Counted from the first letter of the stretch, positions 8,599 to 18,094 are shown. The stretch: 64,000 nucleotides of DNA from Paludicola sp. MB14-C6 (GCF_030908625.1 NZ_CP133133.1:620001-684000), one strand, 5' to 3'. Notes: a model not told the origin generated them from the letters alone. Program-made: numbers and translations.

Positions 8599-10713
8599 AT
8601 GTTCGAAAATTACAGAAAATTTGAAACAACATTTGCAGGCAGACCTTTAGTAGTAGAAACAGGTAAAACTTGTGTTCTTTCTAACGGTTCTTGCTGGGTA
8701 CGTTATGGCGATACTGTTGTTATGGCAAACGTTACCGCATCACAAAAACCAAGAGAGGGTGTTGACTTTTTCCCTCTATCAGTTGATTACGAAGAAAAGC
8801 TTTATGCGGTTGGTAAAATTCCTGGCTCATTCTTAAAAAGAGAAGGTCGTCCAACTGAAAATGCAATTTTAACTTCAAGATTAGTTGACCGCCCAATGCG
8901 TCCGTTATTCCCAGAAGGAATGCGAAACGATGTATCAATTGTTATGACGGTTTTAGCTACTGATATTGATAACTCCCCTGAAATTACAGGTATGATTGCT
9001 GCTTCTATTGCTGTTAGTATTTCTGATATTCCTTTTAATGGTCCAATCGGTGGTGTAAATGTTGGATTAGTAAATGGTGAAATCGTAATTAACCCAAATA
9101 GATTACAAAGAGAAATTACTGATTTAGATTTAACTGTTGCTGCTTCTGCTGAAAAAGTGGTTATGATTGAAGCCGGAGCTAAAGAAGTTCCAGAAGGCAC
9201 AATGTTAGAAGCTATTAAAAAAGCTCACGAAGAAATCAAGAAAATTGTTGCTTTCATTAGTGACATCCAAAAAGAAATCGGTAAACCAAAATTTGAATTT
9301 GAAAAACAAGGCGTTAATGTTGACTTCTATGATGCAGTAAAAGCTCTTGTTCTTGATAAAGTAAAATTTGCATTAGACACTGATGATAAAAATGTTCGTG
9401 AAGAGCGTTTGAAACCAATCATTGCAGAAATTGAAGAAACACTAGGCGAAGAATATGCTGACTTTATGCCAACTTTAGGCGAAGTTATGTATAAGCTTCA
9501 AAAATATATCGTTAGAAACTGGCTATTTGAAGGCAAACGTGTTGATGGACGTCAAATGAATGAAATTCGACCATTAGCATCTGAAGTTGGATTATTACCT
9601 CGTGTTCATGGTTCTGGTTTATTTACTCGTGGACAAACACAAGTATTAACCATTGCAACATTAGGCCCAATTCGTGATGCTCAAACACTTGACAGCATTG
9701 ACGAAAATGAAGAAAAACGCTATATGCATCATTATAACTTCCCTTCTTACTCAGTTGGTGAAACTCGTCCTAGCAGAGGACCTGGTCGTCGTGAAATCGG
9801 TCACGGTGCATTAGCTGAAAGAGCATTGGTTCCTGTACTACCTTCCGTTGATGAATTCCCATATGCTATGCGTTTGGTATCCGAAATACTATCTTCTAAC
9901 GGTTCTACTTCTCAAGGCTCTATTTGTGCTTCAACTTTAGCTTTAATGGATGCTGGTGTTCCAATCAAAGCTCCTGTTGCAGGTATTTCTTGCGGATTGA
10001 TTACAATGGAAGACGGCAGTTGGGAAACTATGGTTGATATCCAAGGACTAGAAGATTTCTACGGAGATATGGACTTTAAAGTTGGTGGTACTCATAAAGG
10101 TATTACTGCAATTCAAGTTGATATAAAAGTAGACGGTCTACCTATGGAAGTTATTGCTGAAGCATTTGAAAAAACAAGAAAAGCAAGAATTTATATTTTA
10201 GACGAAATTATGCTAAAAGCAATTCCTGCTCCAAGACCACAAGTTTCTGAATTTGCTCCAAAAGTAATTAAAACTACAATTAAAGTAGATAAAATTCGTG
10301 AAGTTATCGGTCAAGGCGGCAAGGTTATTCAAAAAATCTGTGCTGATTGTGATGTTACTATCGACATCGAAGATGACGGTTCTGTTGTTATCATGGGTGT
10401 TGACCAAGAAAAAACAAAACGTGCATTAGCTATTGTAGAATCTATTGCCAATGATCCTGAAGTTGGTGCGATTTACAAAGGCAAGGTTACTCGTTTAATG
10501 GCATTTGGTGCTTTCGTTGAAATTGCACCGGGCAAAGAAGGATTAGTTCATATTTCTAAGCTTGCTGAAAAACGTGTAGAAAAAGTAGAAGACGTTGTAA
10601 GCGTTGATGATACAATCTTTGTTAAGGTAATTGAAATTGACCAACAAGGTAGAATTAACTTATCAAGAAAAGATGCAATGGCTGACATTGCCGCAAAATC
10701 TTCAAATAACTAA
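8599..10713 (+). CDS. pnp: Polyribonucleotide nucleotidyltransferase (PNPase)
   Basis: PNPase degrades RNA 3' to 5' by phosphorolysis and is a core degradosome exonuclease. The 704 residues show two RNase PH domains (about 10-145 and 310-460, the second containing SVGETRPSRGPGRREIGHG), an all-helical linker, a KH domain with GQGG at 571-574, and a C-terminal S1 domain (GAIYKGKVTRLMAFGAFVEI onward). AAGGAGG precedes the ATG. A 217-nt gap with a hairpin separates it from rpsO. Confidence 0.98.
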   Translation: MFENYRKFETTFAGRPLVVETGKTCVLSNGSCWVRYGDTVVMANVTASQKPREGVDFFPLSVDYEEKLYAVGKIPGSFLKREGRPTENAILTSRLVDRPMRPLFPEGMRNDVSIVMTVLATDIDNSPEITGMIAASIAVSISDIPFNGPIGGVNVGLVNGEIVINPNRLQREITDLDLTVAASAEKVVMIEAGAKEVPEGTMLEAIKKAHEEIKKIVAFISDIQKEIGKPKFEFEKQGVNVDFYDAVKALVLDKVKFALDTDDKNVREERLKPIIAEIEETLGEEYADFMPTLGEVMYKLQKYIVRNWLFEGKRVDGRQMNEIRPLASEVGLLPRVHGSGLFTRGQTQVLTIATLGPIRDAQTLDSIDENEEKRYMHHYNFPSYSVGETRPSRGPGRREIGHGALAERALVPVLPSVDEFPYAMRLVSEILSSNGSTSQGSICASTLALMDAGVPIKAPVAGISCGLITMEDGSWETMVDIQGLEDFYGDMDFKVGGTHKGITAIQVDIKVDGLPMEVIAEAFEKTRKARIYILDEIMLKAIPAPRPQVSEFAPKVIKTTIKVDKIREVIGQGGKVIQKICADCDVTIDIEDDGSVVIMGVDQEKTKRALAIVESIANDPEVGAIYKGKVTRLMAFGAFVEIAPGKEGLVHISKLAEKRVEKVEDVVSVDDTIFVKVIEIDQQGRINLSRKDAMADIAAKSSNN

Positions 10714-10715
10714 TT

Positions 10716-10759
10716 AAATTGAAAGCTCCTGATATGAAAATATCAGGAGCTTTCAATTT
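10716..10759. terminator. Bidirectional intrinsic terminator after pnp
   Basis: A perfect 20-bp stem (AAATTGAAAGCTCCTGATAT and its complement) closes a GAAA loop directly after the pnp stop. A/T ends on both sides allow it to end both pnp and the convergent gene at 10774. Confidence 0.85.
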
Positions 10760-10773
10760 AGTATATTATGTAG

Positions 10774-11247
10774 CTATATTCTATTGATGGATTCGGCAGG
10801 TTTATTTCTCACCTTAAGAACATAATCAAGTAAAAGTTTAGTTGATAAAACTATGATAATTAAAGGCAAAATTGTTAGATTCGCTATAAACAATGGATGA
10901 TATAAAGAACTAAAATAGCCTTCGTCTATTTGGAAATAGAATGGAATAGTCGATATAAAACATAGTAAATTTATTATAGCTAAGTATGATATCATCTTCA
11001 CTTTGCTAAGTTTATTCAAAAATACAAGAACTGATAACATAATTACCAAAAACGCCATACACCATATTACGCAAAAGCTGAGAGCTCCATGCAAATTCGA
11101 ATATTTTTCATAAAGTAATTCATTTTCTTTTATAACATTATCCGTTAAAGTTATAAATACTTTATGTGCTTTTACACGAAAAAAGCAGTAAAAAAAATTC
11201 ATCAATATCAAAACAACACCTATTGTAGAAATGACTATCTTTTTCAT
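10774..11247 (-). CDS. Hypothetical membrane protein, four helices
   Basis: Not recognised. The 157-residue product starts MKKIVISTIGVVLILMNFFYCFF and has about four hydrophobic segments (about 5-23, 53-73, 83-101 and 118-138) with an extracellular-looking loop after the first. The frame extends upstream to 11307, but the ATG at 11247 has GGAAG nine bases before it. A good promoter lies upstream. Convergent with pnp, so it is a single-gene unit. No catalytic motif is visible. Confidence 0.6.
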   Translation of the reverse strand: MKKIVISTIGVVLILMNFFYCFFRVKAHKVFITLTDNVIKENELLYEKYSNLHGALSFCVIWCMAFLVIMLSVLVFLNKLSKVKMISYLAIINLLCFISTIPFYFQIDEGYFSSLYHPLFIANLTILPLIIIVLSTKLLLDYVLKVRNKPAESINRI

Positions 11248-11278
11248 ACTAACCAACTTCCTATACTTATAATAATTT

Positions 11279-11307
11279 ATTATAGCATTATTTTGTAGTT
11301 GAATCAA
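11279..11307 (-). promoter_or_regulatory. Sigma-A promoter for the membrane protein at 10774
   Basis: Minus strand TTGATT and TATAAT are separated by 17 bases, about 30 bases upstream of the chosen start. Confidence 0.6.
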
Positions 11308-11371
11308 TATCTGTTTGATTTTAAATGTATAATATGGTAATGTTTTAATATAATGTTTGGAGGCAATTGTT

Positions 11372-11746
11372 ATGAAAGAGTATTTTGAGTTTTGGAAGCT
11401 TGGTTTTCAATTTAACGGCGTATCCACACGTAGCGAATACTGGATTCCTTTTTTAATTAACCTCGCAATTATTAGTTTACTCTATCTTTCTTTTAAAATG
11501 TCTTCTAATGAAACTGTTGCAGTTATTTTTGGGTTCATTACTTTAGCTTTTGTATTATTTTCATTGATTCCCGATTTGGCAATCACTGTTCGCAGACTGC
11601 ATGATGCAAATAAAAGTGGGGCATGGTTTTTTATTAGTTTCATTCCGTACATAGGTGAGTTCATACTTTTTGTTATACTATGTTTTCCAACAGTTAAAAT
11701 AGACAATATATATGGATATTATAATATGGATGAAACGCAACAATAA
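11372..11746 (+). CDS. DUF805 family membrane protein
   Basis: DUF805 proteins are small integral membrane proteins of unknown function. The N-terminal YFEFWKLGFQFNGVSTRSEYW, the motif RRLHDANKSGAWF and the final helix with FILCFP-like ending are characteristic. Three to four hydrophobic segments fit the 124-residue length. The ATG at 11372 has GGAGG eight bases upstream and is preferred over the earlier in-frame start at 11357. It ends six bases before the convergent gene at 11752. Confidence 0.85.
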   Translation: MKEYFEFWKLGFQFNGVSTRSEYWIPFLINLAIISLLYLSFKMSSNETVAVIFGFITLAFVLFSLIPDLAITVRRLHDANKSGAWFFISFIPYIGEFILFVILCFPTVKIDNIYGYYNMDETQQ

Positions 11747-11751
11747 TATCG

Positions 11752-12210
11752 TTAAATATCTACAACCAGTTGTTCCAAAAGCTGTGCTTGCTCCCGCTTA
11801 TTTGAACTGCAATTTTCCACAAAATTCAAATCATAAAATCGAATTAGCCCAACAAACAGAGCTAAACTTGTTGCTAAGTAATTCAAATTTTGTGAGTTGC
11901 GTTTAATGGCATCAGAACTAGGCTGACTAGCTGTCTTTTTAGCCAAGCAAAAATAATAGTATAGTGCGAACAATACCATAATGCTAGAAGTCATTTTTAT
12001 GGGATAAACAGATGGTAAACATTCACAACACTTTTTATTTTTAACACCGCAAATAATCTTTTGACGCTCTATTCCGATAGCATAATAAGAAAGTAAAAGG
12101 CTGCCCATCGTAACCCTTGCAAAAAACATGGATTGATCTATAATATTTAGCTGTTGTTGCACTTCAGGTGTAAATTGCGTTTTTTCCATGTTTTCATTTA
12201 AAACAGCCAA
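11752..12210 (-). CDS. Hypothetical membrane protein
   Basis: Not recognised. The 152-residue product has two or three hydrophobic segments (about 28-47, 71-90 and 113-126), a polar N-terminus rich in Gln and a CCECLP cluster between the first two segments. The only suitable start is TTG at 12210, with GTGGTGG seven bases upstream. It lies convergent to the DUF805 gene. No domain or motif suggests a function. Confidence 0.5.
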   Translation of the reverse strand: MAVLNENMEKTQFTPEVQQQLNIIDQSMFFARVTMGSLLLSYYAIGIERQKIICGVKNKKCCECLPSVYPIKMTSSIMVLFALYYYFCLAKKTASQPSSDAIKRNSQNLNYLATSLALFVGLIRFYDLNFVENCSSNKREQAQLLEQLVVDI

Positions 12211-12356
12211 AATACCACCACTTTCATATTGATTAATACCATATTATGAAAATTTTTAATTATGGTTACTTCCCCCTTTCCTATTTTTGACCATCTCACC
12301 AATTTCACGAATAATAATATAATGAACTGACATTCAATTATAAAGGAGTGAAATGG

Positions 12357-13220
12357 ATGGGATTTGGAATTGCTTTTGCTGGCGGTGGAGCGAAAGGTGC
12401 GGCTCACGTTGGCGTTTTAAAGGCACTTGAAGAAAATGGGCTTATTCCTACATCGGTTGCTGGAACAAGCGCAGGAAGCGTGATAGCAGGGCTTTATTCA
12501 ATCGGCTTTTCTGTAATCGAAATGGAGAAGCTTATCAATAAACTATCCAAAACAGGATTACACCTATTAGATCCTGATTATAAAGGTATTCTTAAAACAA
12601 TTACTCAATTCGCTACTTTTAAACCGATTACACTTACCGGGTTAATTAAAGGCGACAAACTGGAAGAATTAATATGTGATCTAACGAACGGAAAAAACAT
12701 GAGAGATGCAAAAATGAGAATTGTCATCCCTTGCGTCGATTTAAATAGTGGATCAACAATTGTATATACAAACTCGCTTTCAAATGTAAAATCGTTTCGC
12801 AATATTAAATGGTCTGATGATGCGCCATTATGCCAAGCAATTCGTGCCAGCTGTGCAATACCTGCTGTTTTCAAGCCGAAAAATATGGAAAATATGTGTT
12901 TGGTAGATGGTGGGGTTACTGACGTATTGCCAGTTGACTTATTGCTCTCTACAGGAGAAAACAATGTATTGGCGATTGATATATCCAATAGCTATATGAC
13001 ACCTAAAAAAAATAATATTATTGAGGTTGCTACTCATTCCCTATCCATTATGCAGAATCGTTTATTTCAATATATTTCAAGTGGAGAAAAACTATTATTA
13101 AAACCAAAATTGCCAAGTGATGCTTCTACGCTAAACTTTTTAGCCATGAACGATTGCATGGAAGCTGGATATAACGCAGCTATGGAAGCTATGCCAACTA
13201 TTAAAGCACTCTTTTCATAA
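12357..13220 (+). CDS. Patatin-like phospholipase family protein
   Basis: Patatin-like hydrolases use a Ser-Asp dyad on acyl lipids. The oxyanion loop GGGAKGAAHVG is at residues 9-19, the nucleophile elbow GTSAGS near 37, and the catalytic Asp in VDGGVTD near 185. This resembles bacterial RssA/YlbK-like proteins in length (287). There is no signal peptide, so it should be cytosolic. The ATG at 12357 has AAGGAG eight bases upstream. It is flanked by its own terminator. Confidence 0.92.
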   Translation: MGFGIAFAGGGAKGAAHVGVLKALEENGLIPTSVAGTSAGSVIAGLYSIGFSVIEMEKLINKLSKTGLHLLDPDYKGILKTITQFATFKPITLTGLIKGDKLEELICDLTNGKNMRDAKMRIVIPCVDLNSGSTIVYTNSLSNVKSFRNIKWSDDAPLCQAIRASCAIPAVFKPKNMENMCLVDGGVTDVLPVDLLLSTGENNVLAIDISNSYMTPKKNNIIEVATHSLSIMQNRLFQYISSGEKLLLKPKLPSDASTLNFLAMNDCMEAGYNAAMEAMPTIKALFS

Positions 13221-13231
13221 GAGTGCTTTTA
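13203..13231 (+). terminator. Intrinsic terminator after the patatin gene
   Basis: An 11-bp stem (AAAGCACTCTT / AAGAGTGCTTT) with a 5-nt loop overlaps the stop codon and is followed by TAGTTT. Confidence 0.7.
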
Positions 13232-13232
13232 G

Positions 13233-13261
13233 TTTACAAAATAAGATGAATATATTATAAT
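13233..13261 (+). promoter_or_regulatory. Sigma-A promoter of the GNAT gene
   Basis: TTTACA and TATAAT are separated by exactly 17 bases, 34 bases upstream of the ATG at 13295. Confidence 0.7.
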
Positions 13262-13294
13262 AATACGAAATAAAAAGACAGAATTGGAGAATAC

Positions 13295-14074
13295 ATGATA
13301 CAATTAGAAAAAAACGAACGAAAATTACTCTACCCTTTATTTAAAGATATGCACGATACACTCATTCTAACTTGCTTAGAAGGCCATATGGGCGATGCAT
13401 ATGTTGATCAACTGCCTGAACCTAGCTGTGCTAAGTTAATAATAGCAGATTTTTGTTTTATTGCAGGCAATACAACAAGTGAGTTTGCAGAAGACATCGT
13501 TAGTTTTACTCCTAAAGAATATCAAAATGACTTTTTGATATATGTTACTCAAAATGATGAATGGAACAAGTTACTGGAACAATGCTATGGAGAAAAATGC
13601 AAATCTTTCATACGTTATGCGTTTTATAAAGATGCAAGCAATATGAAGCCGATAAAGCTTAAAGAATATATACAATCCCTACCTAGTGAATATGAAATCA
13701 AACAAATTGATGAAGTAATCTATCATCAAATAATGTTAGAATCTTGGTCAAAGGATTTATGCAGTTCATTTTTAACTGCTGAAGATTACATTACAAGAGG
13801 AATTGGATTTGCCGTCGTAAAAGATAGTGAAATTGTTGCTGGTGCATCGTCTTATACAATTTATGATGGTGGTATTGAAATTGAATTAGACACCAAACCG
13901 GAATATCGCCAAAAAGGGTTGGCTACCGCCGTTGCATCTGCACTCATTTTATATTGCTTAGAACATGATATTTATCCAAGCTGGGATGCAGCAAATTTAA
14001 CCTCAGTTAAAATTGCAACAAAGCTTGGTTATCAATTTGACAAAGAATATACTTGTTATTATGTGAAGATGTAA
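13295..14074 (+). CDS. GNAT family N-acetyltransferase (ZmaR-like)
   Basis: A 259-residue acetyltransferase of the larger GNAT type with an N-terminal extension, similar in layout to the zwittermicin resistance protein ZmaR family. The acetyl-CoA binding part lies at about 180-240: ELDTKPEYRQKGLATAVASAL contains the RxxGxA loop, followed by YPSWDAANLTSVKIATKLGY, typical for this group. The N-terminal 130 residues are less conserved. The substrate is unknown. It is transcribed alone from its own promoter. Confidence 0.8.
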   Translation: MIQLEKNERKLLYPLFKDMHDTLILTCLEGHMGDAYVDQLPEPSCAKLIIADFCFIAGNTTSEFAEDIVSFTPKEYQNDFLIYVTQNDEWNKLLEQCYGEKCKSFIRYAFYKDASNMKPIKLKEYIQSLPSEYEIKQIDEVIYHQIMLESWSKDLCSSFLTAEDYITRGIGFAVVKDSEIVAGASSYTIYDGGIEIELDTKPEYRQKGLATAVASALILYCLEHDIYPSWDAANLTSVKIATKLGYQFDKEYTCYYVKM

Positions 14075-14100
14075 CCTTTTTCAATAATTTTAAGAAACAT

Positions 14101-14129
14101 TTTACATTTATGTATTTAAGTAGTATAAT
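14101..14129 (+). promoter_or_regulatory. Sigma-A promoter of the membrane protein at 14156
   Basis: TTTACA and TATAAT are separated by exactly 17 bases, 26 bases upstream of the ATG. Confidence 0.7.
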
Positions 14130-14155
14130 GATTTTAACTGAAAGGGGTTGTTGAT

Positions 14156-14566
14156 ATGAAAAAATATAGCGTACTATTCTATCCCATTTTATCAATAGGG
14201 TTAATTTATGGAATACTCGCACTTATTACTTATTTCAATCATATGCAGAAAATGACTTTTGAAGGAGGCTATTTATTAGCAAGCCTTATTCTCTATGCTC
14301 TAATTGGAGTAATTCTTGCCACAGAAGCCTTTTTCATGAAACTCAAAATTTCAAATGCAAAGTGGTATGTCATAATAGAGCGAATTATACTAATTATACT
14401 CTTATTGTTCTTTACCTATTATCCGTTTTATGTTTTTAATCCAACTGTTTTTGCTTTACTCATCGGCTATGAAATTGCTCTAATTGTTTTATCCTTATTG
14501 AAAAGGGAAACATATCATAGCAAAAGCCGAGTTATGAATGAAACGGATAAACCCATAATACTATAA
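14156..14566 (+). CDS. Hypothetical membrane protein, four helices
   Basis: Not recognised. The 136-residue product has four hydrophobic segments (about 5-25, 37-58, 71-95 and 97-115) and a short polar tail. AAGGGG precedes the ATG. It has its own promoter and terminator, so it forms a single-gene unit. No soluble domain is present. Confidence 0.6.
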   Translation: MKKYSVLFYPILSIGLIYGILALITYFNHMQKMTFEGGYLLASLILYALIGVILATEAFFMKLKISNAKWYVIIERIILIILLLFFTYYPFYVFNPTVFALLIGYEIALIVLSLLKRETYHSKSRVMNETDKPIIL

Positions 14567-14607
14567 TTATCTTACAACGCAAATTTAATAAATAGCCACT
14601 ATATTTT

Positions 14608-14638
14608 ACTTCCTAATACACTGTATTGGGAAGTTTTT
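14608..14638 (+). terminator. Intrinsic terminator before the aconitase operon
   Basis: A 12-bp stem (ACTTCCTAATAC / GTATTGGGAAGT, one T-G pair) with a 3-nt loop is followed by five T residues. Confidence 0.75.
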
Positions 14639-14702
14639 GGTTGGATAAAGTTAATAAACGTTCAATTCATTAACAATATTATTGAATTTTTGGTGCTTTA
14701 GC

Positions 14703-14720
14703 TCGTTAAACTGTTGACAA
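14703..14720 (+). promoter_or_regulatory. Candidate Rex operator over the acnA -35 box
   Basis: TCGTTAA-ACTG-TTGACAA matches the established Rex consensus TTGTTAA-N4-TTAACAA at 12 of 14 positions, one mismatch per half. It overlaps the -35 hexamer. The operon it would control includes rex itself. Confidence 0.55.
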
Positions 14721-14742
14721 TCTTTGCGTATTCATATAAAAT
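14714..14742 (+). promoter_or_regulatory. Sigma-A promoter of acnA-icd-rex
   Basis: A perfect TTGACA and TAAAAT are separated by 17 bases, giving a leader of about 115 nt before acnA. Confidence 0.75.
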
Positions 14743-14798
14743 AAAAATGTTACAATGCATTAATTATAGGTACTAATCCTTATGGATTTTAAATAATA

Positions 14799-14849
14799 CC
14801 TTTAAAAATAACCAATGACTATTTTTAAAGGCAATCTGAATGTCATTGG
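14799..14849 (+). promoter_or_regulatory. Pseudoknot-capable leader of acnA
   Basis: A perfect 12-bp stem (CCTTTAAAAATA at 14799 / TATTTTTAAAGG at 14820) closes a 9-nt loop. Eight loop bases, CCAATGAC at 14812-14819, are exactly complementary to GTCATTGG at 14842-14849, seven bases before the GGAG of the Shine-Dalgarno at 14857. It could form an H-type pseudoknot or an alternative hairpin. It is not a family I recognise. Confidence 0.5.
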
Positions 14850-14864
14850 AGAAACGGAGAAAAT

Positions 14865-16802
14865 ATGGGTAAAACAATCGCACAGAAAATTTTAGAAAAC
14901 CACATCGTTGACGGCGACTTAATTACTGGAAATGAAATTGGTATTAAAATTGACCAAACCTTAACGCAAGATGCAACCGGCACAATGGCTTACTTGGAAT
15001 TTGAAGCAATGGGTGTTGACAGAGTAAAAACCGAACGCTCTGTTGCATACATTGACCACAATACATTACAATCCGGTTTTGAAAATGCAGACGACCATCG
15101 TTTCATTGGTTCCATTGCTAAAAAACATGGTATTTATTTTTCAAGACCCGGCAATGGTATTTGTCATCAAGTTCATCTTGAAAGATTCGCTATTCCAGGA
15201 AAAACTCTAATAGGATCTGATAGCCATACTCCAACCGCCGGGGGCATTGGTATGTTTGCTTGTGGTGCAGGTGGCCTAGATGTTGCTGTTGCAATGGGTG
15301 GCGGTGCTTACTATATTACAACTCCGAAAATGGTGCGTATAAACCTTACTGGAAAACTATCTCCTTGGGTTTCAGCAAAAGACGTTATTCTTGCCGTTTT
15401 AAAGCTACTTACAGTAAAAGGCGGTGTTTCAAAAGTAATTGAGTACGGTGGAGAAGGAGTTAGAACTCTTTCAGTTCCCGAACGTGCAACAATTACAAAT
15501 ATGGGTGCTGAATTAGGTGCTACTACATCCATCTTCCCTTCAGATGAAATTACTCGTGAATTTTTAAAAGCACAAGGTCGTGAAAAGGATTGGGTAGAAG
15601 TAAAAGCTGATGATGATGCAGAATATGATGAAGTTTACGAAATTAACTTATCCGAATTAACTGCTATGGCAGCTTGCCCACACAGCCCTGATAATGTAAA
15701 AACTTGCGAAGAAATCGGCAAAATCAAAGTTGACCAAGTATGCATTGGCTCTTGCACAAACTCTTCTTTACTGGATTTACTAAAAGTAGCATATATTCTA
15801 AAAGGCAAGACTTGTAGCCCTGATGTAAGCTTATCTATCGCTCCGGGCTCTAAGCAAGTTTTCAATATGTTAGCTCAAAATGGCGCATTAGCAGATTTAA
15901 TTGCTTCTGGTGCTCGTATTTTAGAATGTGCTTGCGGCCCATGTATCGGTATGGGACAATCTCCAAATTCAAAAGGTATTTCTTTAAGAACATTTAATAG
16001 AAATTTTGAGGGTCGTTCCGGTACTGCTGATGCTGGAGTATATCTTGTAAGTCCGGAGGTTGCTGCTGTTTCTGCATTAACCGGAGTACTAACAAACCCT
16101 GCTGAATATCTAGGAGATATGCCGCAATTTGAATTACCAACAGAATTTTTAATTAACGATAACATGATTGTTCCTCCTGCTTCTGTAGAGGATGCAAAAA
16201 ACGTTGAAATTTTGAGAGGTCCAAACATTAAGCCTTTCCCAACGACTACATTAATGGAAAATAGCATTGAAGCCCCATGTGCGCTAAAAGTTGGAGATAA
16301 TATTACAACTGACCATATTATGCCTGCAGGTTCAAAAATTCTTCCGCTACGTTCCAATATTCCTGCGATTTCTCAATACTGCTTTACCGTTTGTGATAAA
16401 GAATTTCCAAAACGTGCCCTTGCATTAGGCAAAAGTATCATTGTTGGTGGTTCTAACTATGGACAAGGTTCTTCTCGTGAACACGCTGCACTTGCACCAT
16501 TATACTTAGGCGTAAAGGCTGTTTTGGTTAAATCATTTGCTCGTATTCATCGTTCTAACTTAATCAATGCAGGCATTCTTCCGCTAACTTTTGCAAATGA
16601 AGAAGATTACAATGCAATTACTCAAGGCGATGAGCTTGTTATGGCAGATGTTAAGAGCTGTGTAGAAAATGGAGCAAATATTACAATCTTAAATAAGACA
16701 ACCGGAAAAGAAATTGTTGCTCTTTGCGAGTTATCCGGACGTGCAAAGGATATTATACTTGCGGGTGGTTTACTCAACTACACAAGAGAGCAGTTACAAT
16801 AA
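14865..16802 (+). CDS. acnA: Aconitate hydratase
   Basis: Aconitase interconverts citrate and isocitrate through a 4Fe-4S cluster. The 645-residue form is the compact bacterial/mitochondrial-like type. Cluster cysteines are visible as GSCTNSS (Cys297) and CACGPCIG (Cys357, Cys360). SDSHTPTAGGIGMFACGAGG and the C-terminal swivel domain with GGSNYGQGSSREHAAL are intact. It is followed by icd and rex at 42 and 23 nt, forming an operon for the oxidative TCA branch toward 2-oxoglutarate and glutamate. No citrate synthase is in the window. The symbol acn would serve equally. Confidence 0.95.
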   Translation: MGKTIAQKILENHIVDGDLITGNEIGIKIDQTLTQDATGTMAYLEFEAMGVDRVKTERSVAYIDHNTLQSGFENADDHRFIGSIAKKHGIYFSRPGNGICHQVHLERFAIPGKTLIGSDSHTPTAGGIGMFACGAGGLDVAVAMGGGAYYITTPKMVRINLTGKLSPWVSAKDVILAVLKLLTVKGGVSKVIEYGGEGVRTLSVPERATITNMGAELGATTSIFPSDEITREFLKAQGREKDWVEVKADDDAEYDEVYEINLSELTAMAACPHSPDNVKTCEEIGKIKVDQVCIGSCTNSSLLDLLKVAYILKGKTCSPDVSLSIAPGSKQVFNMLAQNGALADLIASGARILECACGPCIGMGQSPNSKGISLRTFNRNFEGRSGTADAGVYLVSPEVAAVSALTGVLTNPAEYLGDMPQFELPTEFLINDNMIVPPASVEDAKNVEILRGPNIKPFPTTTLMENSIEAPCALKVGDNITTDHIMPAGSKILPLRSNIPAISQYCFTVCDKEFPKRALALGKSIIVGGSNYGQGSSREHAALAPLYLGVKAVLVKSFARIHRSNLINAGILPLTFANEEDYNAITQGDELVMADVKSCVENGANITILNKTTGKEIVALCELSGRAKDIILAGGLLNYTREQLQ

Positions 16803-16844
16803 ACTTGATTCAATTATCTAATTTAATTTTGGGAGGATACTGAA

Positions 16845-18071
16845 ATGGCAGATAGAATTAAAATGACTACGCCGTTAGTCGAAATGGATGGAGATGAAAT
16901 GACAAGAATTATATGGAAGATGATAAAAGATATTTTATTAACTCCATATATCGACTTAAATACAGAATACTATGATTTGGGATTGGAATATCGAAACGAA
17001 ACCAATGACCAAGTTACCTTTGATTCAGCAGAAGCAACGAAAAAATACGGAGTTGCTGTAAAATGTGCTACTATTACTCCTAACGCACAAAGAATGACGG
17101 AATATAACTTAAAAGAAATGTGGAAAAGTCCTAACGGTACTATCCGTGCAATATTAGATGGAACTGTATTCCGTTCCCCTATTATTGTAAAAGGAATCAA
17201 TCCTTATATTCCAACTTGGACAAAGCCAATTACGCTTGCTCGTCACGCTTATGGCGACATTTATAGAAATACAGAATTAACAGCACCCGCAGGTTCTAAA
17301 GCCGAATTAGTCATTACCAATGCAGATGGAACACAGACCAAACAGTTAATTCATGAGTTTAAGGGTGATGGTATCGTTCAAGGTGTTCACAACCTCGATG
17401 ACAGTATTGGTAGTTTTGCAAGAGCTTGTTTTAATTATGCTTTAGATGTTAAACAAGATTTATGGTTTTCTACCAAAGATACAATCAGCAAGATTTATGA
17501 TCATAGATTCAAAGACGTATTTGCAGATATTTATGAAAATGAATATAAAGAAAAATTTGAAGTTGCAGGTATTGAGTACTTCTACACACTTATTGATGAT
17601 GCTGTAGCAAGAGTTGTTCGTTCCGAAGGTGGATTTATCTGGGCTTGCAAAAACTATGATGGTGACGTTATGTCTGATATGGTTGCAACTGCATTTGGAA
17701 GTCTTGGAATGATGACCTCCGTTTTGGTTTCTCCTGATGGAGTTTATGAATATGAAGCTGCACATGGAACAGTTACTGCACACTATTACAAATATCTAAA
17801 AGGTCAATCAACTTCAACTAACTCTGTAGCTACCCTATTTGCATGGACTGGTGCATTAAGAAAACGTGGCGAATTAGACCAAAATAAAGAGCTGATGGAC
17901 TTTGCAGATAAATTAGAGCAAGCTACCATTCAAACAATTGAAGAAGGCGTTATGACTGGCGACTTAGCAAGACTTTCTACCTTAGAAACCAAGCAAGTTG
18001 TTGATACAGAAACTTTCCTATTAGAAATCAATAATAGGTTAAAAGCAATTTTAATGAACAATAAAATATAA
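16845..18071 (+). CDS. icd: NADP-dependent isocitrate dehydrogenase (eukaryote-like type)
   Basis: Oxidatively decarboxylates isocitrate to 2-oxoglutarate. The 408-residue sequence belongs to the homodimeric eukaryote-like NADP class rather than the E. coli type: [15 protein letters not shown] at the start, [17 protein letters not shown], and the signature [27 protein letters not shown] precedes the ATG. With acnA it supplies 2-oxoglutarate and NADPH. The downstream rex gene suggests that NADH/NAD ratio controls this flux. Confidence 0.95.
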   Translation: MADRIKMTTPLVEMDGDEMTRIIWKMIKDILLTPYIDLNTEYYDLGLEYRNETNDQVTFDSAEATKKYGVAVKCATITPNAQRMTEYNLKEMWKSPNGTIRAILDGTVFRSPIIVKGINPYIPTWTKPITLARHAYGDIYRNTELTAPAGSKAELVITNADGTQTKQLIHEFKGDGIVQGVHNLDDSIGSFARACFNYALDVKQDLWFSTKDTISKIYDHRFKDVFADIYENEYKEKFEVAGIEYFYTLIDDAVARVVRSEGGFIWACKNYDGDVMSDMVATAFGSLGMMTSVLVSPDGVYEYEAAHGTVTAHYYKYLKGQSTSTNSVATLFAWTGALRKRGELDQNKELMDFADKLEQATIQTIEEGVMTGDLARLSTLETKQVVDTETFLLEINNRLKAILMNNKI

Positions 18072-18094
18072 TACAATAAAGAAGGTGACGATAT

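Noticed and set aside
12198..12407. Minus-strand ORF of 69 codons
   Set aside because: Overlaps the patatin start and its promoter region; Ser-rich shadow.
15875..16357. Minus-strand ORF of 160 codons
   Set aside because: Antisense to acnA within its conserved catalytic region.
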